From contig NZ_REFZ01000001.1 of NCBI RefSeq assembly GCF_003841465.1, forward strand, positions 248,001-312,000: 64,000 bases of DNA. Reading direction: 5' to 3'. The DNA is from Natrarchaeobius oligotrophus (GTDB lineage Archaea; Halobacteriota; Halobacteria; Halobacteriales; Natrialbaceae). Below are positions 63,176 through 64,000 of this stretch, piece after piece (position 1 is the first letter of the stretch; every line of letters begins with the position of its first letter). Below the pieces are notes generated by a model. The model saw nothing but the letters and a program-made list of their open reading frames with translations, did not search any database and was not told the origin of the DNA. Both the position numbers and the translations under genes were made by a program.

Positions 63176-64000
63176 ATGAAAGGAGCCGACAGCGAGCGCA
63201 CCGACGCCGGGTTCAAAGTCCGGACGCCGGTCGACGAGGCGCGCGCGATCCTCAGGAACGCGGTCGCGCCGTCCGACGACGCGTCCGAATCGGGGCCCGT
63301 CGGTTCGCCGAAAACCGGAATCGAGTCCGTCGACCTCGAGCGGGCCGACGGCCGCGTGCTGGCCAACCCGGTCGCGTCGGCGCGAAACGTCCCCCACTAC
63401 AGGCGGGCGGCGATGGACGGCTACGCCGTTCGGGCCGAGGACACCTTCGGCGCGAGCGATCGCTCGCCGGCCGTGCTTCGAACCGCCCGAGACGACGGTC
63501 TCGATCCGGGAACCGCCGTCCGGGTTCACACCGGAAGCGCCCTGCCGGACGGCGCGGACGCGGTCGTGATGATCGAGCGGGTGACGGAACTCGAGGCGAC
63601 CGGCGAACTCGAGGTGGCCGACGCGGTGGCCGAAGGCGAGAACGTCGCGCCGGTCGGCGAGGACGTCGAGGCGGACCAGCACCTCTACGACGCGGGCCAC
63701 CGGCTTCGGCCCTCCGACCTCGGTCTCCTCCGATCGGCCGGCTACGCCCGGGTTTCGGTCGCAAAGCAGCCGACGGTGGGCGTGATTCCGACCGGCGAGG
63801 AGCTCGTCGACGGCGATCCGGGACCCGGCGAGGTGATCGAAACGAACGGGCTCACCGTCTCACAGCTGGTCGAACGCTGGGGCGGGACGGCGACCTACCG
63901 CGACGTCGTCACCGACGATCCGGAGGCGCTCCGGGTCGCGATCCAGCGCGATCTGACGAAAGACGTCGTGGTCACGACCGGCGGCTCGTCGGTGGGCGAG
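63176..64000 (+). CDS. moeA: Molybdopterin molybdotransferase MoeA, 5' part (continues past window)
   Basis: 275 codons are visible from ATG 63176, and the frame stays open to the window end. The domain I start has RVLANPVASARNVPHYRRAA, followed by MDGYAVRAED near 79. GSALPDGADAVVMIERV near 121-137, VGEDVEAD near 159 and VGVIPTGEELVDG near 201 belong to the MoeA core, and the last residues DVVVTTGGSSVGE open the MogA-like domain that inserts molybdate. It pairs functionally with the MobB-MoaE gene at 12951. A CTTTTTGC run about 28-33 nt upstream may be its promoter. Confidence 0.93.
   Translation, partial: MKGADSERTDAGFKVRTPVDEARAILRNAVAPSDDASESGPVGSPKTGIESVDLERADGRVLANPVASARNVPHYRRAAMDGYAVRAEDTFGASDRSPAVLRTARDDGLDPGTAVRVHTGSALPDGADAVVMIERVTELEATGELEVADAVAEGENVAPVGEDVEADQHLYDAGHRLRPSDLGLLRSAGYARVSVAKQPTVGVIPTGEELVDGDPGPGEVIETNGLTVSQLVERWGGTATYRDVVTDDPEALRVAIQRDLTKDVVVTTGGSSVGE

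Noticed and set aside
1-64000. tRNA, rRNA genes and CRISPR arrays
   Set aside because: I looked for tRNA T-arm sequences with matching stems and for regularly spaced repeats and found none that fit; short GGTTCGAA-type matches lacked a cloverleaf.

Overview
The window is chromosomal DNA from a halophilic archaeon (class Halobacteria, probably the Natrialba/Natrinema/Haloterrigena side; the genus is an inference). The evidence is high GC, very acidic proteins, archaeal versions of core genes (aRF1 with NIKS and GGQ, Orc1/Cdc6, class I LysRS, site-2 proteases), many haloarchaea-specific families (DUF7123, HalOD1, DUF6293/HFX_2341, DUF5611, bacterio-opsin-activator type HTH, PitA-type HemQ-ABM fusion), TATA boxes 25-32 nt before start codons (leaderless style) and Tat or lipobox signals. 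No rRNA, tRNA or CRISPR array was seen.

Layout. 1-849 is the 3' end of a MutS-family ATPase gene. 880-9414 is the most unusual region: a two-gene minus-strand operon with an unrecognised 839-residue protein followed by a 2002-residue RHS/YD-repeat protein. The RHS protein ends in a variable 310-residue tip with a glycine-zipper hydrophobic segment. No immunity-like gene lies next to the tip. A divergent AT-rich promoter region separates this operon from a DUF1059-like gene and an Orc1/Cdc6 initiator gene (9590-10937).

11069-19938 is housekeeping: an S2P protease, DUF7123, MobB-MoaE, the overlapping pyrH-lysS pair, a second S2P with PDZ domains and a PiT-type phosphate permease. About 19969-21475 is a decayed IS200/IS605-type element. 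Its tnpB is broken by an in-frame TGA and by a 55-nt insertion made of two hairpins. 21476-30512 holds UspA, PadR, the HemQ-ABM fusion, small haloarchaeal proteins, a YgfZ/GcvT-like protein, a HalOD1 protein, and a desuccinylase-like/threonine synthase-like pair.

30706-42457 holds a secreted GH3 enzyme with a NagZ-like signature, a Nudix hydrolase, a wHTH regulator with repeated upstream half-sites, argS, a lipoprotein, MinD, aRF1, a PRC-barrel protein, a TraB-like protein, a zinc-ribbon membrane protein, a hexapeptide acyltransferase and a small membrane protein. 42603-52588 holds an aldo/keto reductase, a 7TM histidine kinase with a palindrome upstream, a NAD(P)-binding protein, a Bat-type regulator, a Nudix hydrolase, the FAU-1/DUF7532 pair, PrsW and a MATE transporter. 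52746-64000 holds a lipoprotein, a PAS kinase, a BtrH-like protein, UspA, an SDR, a DUF6293 CARF-like regulator with a membrane partner, an enolase-superfamily protein, a UbiB kinase in the same frame as an upstream Hsp20 gene (separated by one TGA), a small membrane protein and the 5' part of moeA.

Functional themes: translation (lysS, argS, prf1, FAU-1), molybdenum cofactor synthesis (moaE, moeA), membrane proteolysis (two S2P proteases and PrsW), sensing (two histidine kinases, HalOD1, Bat, PadR, DUF6293), and one likely contact- or injection-type toxin system (the RHS operon).
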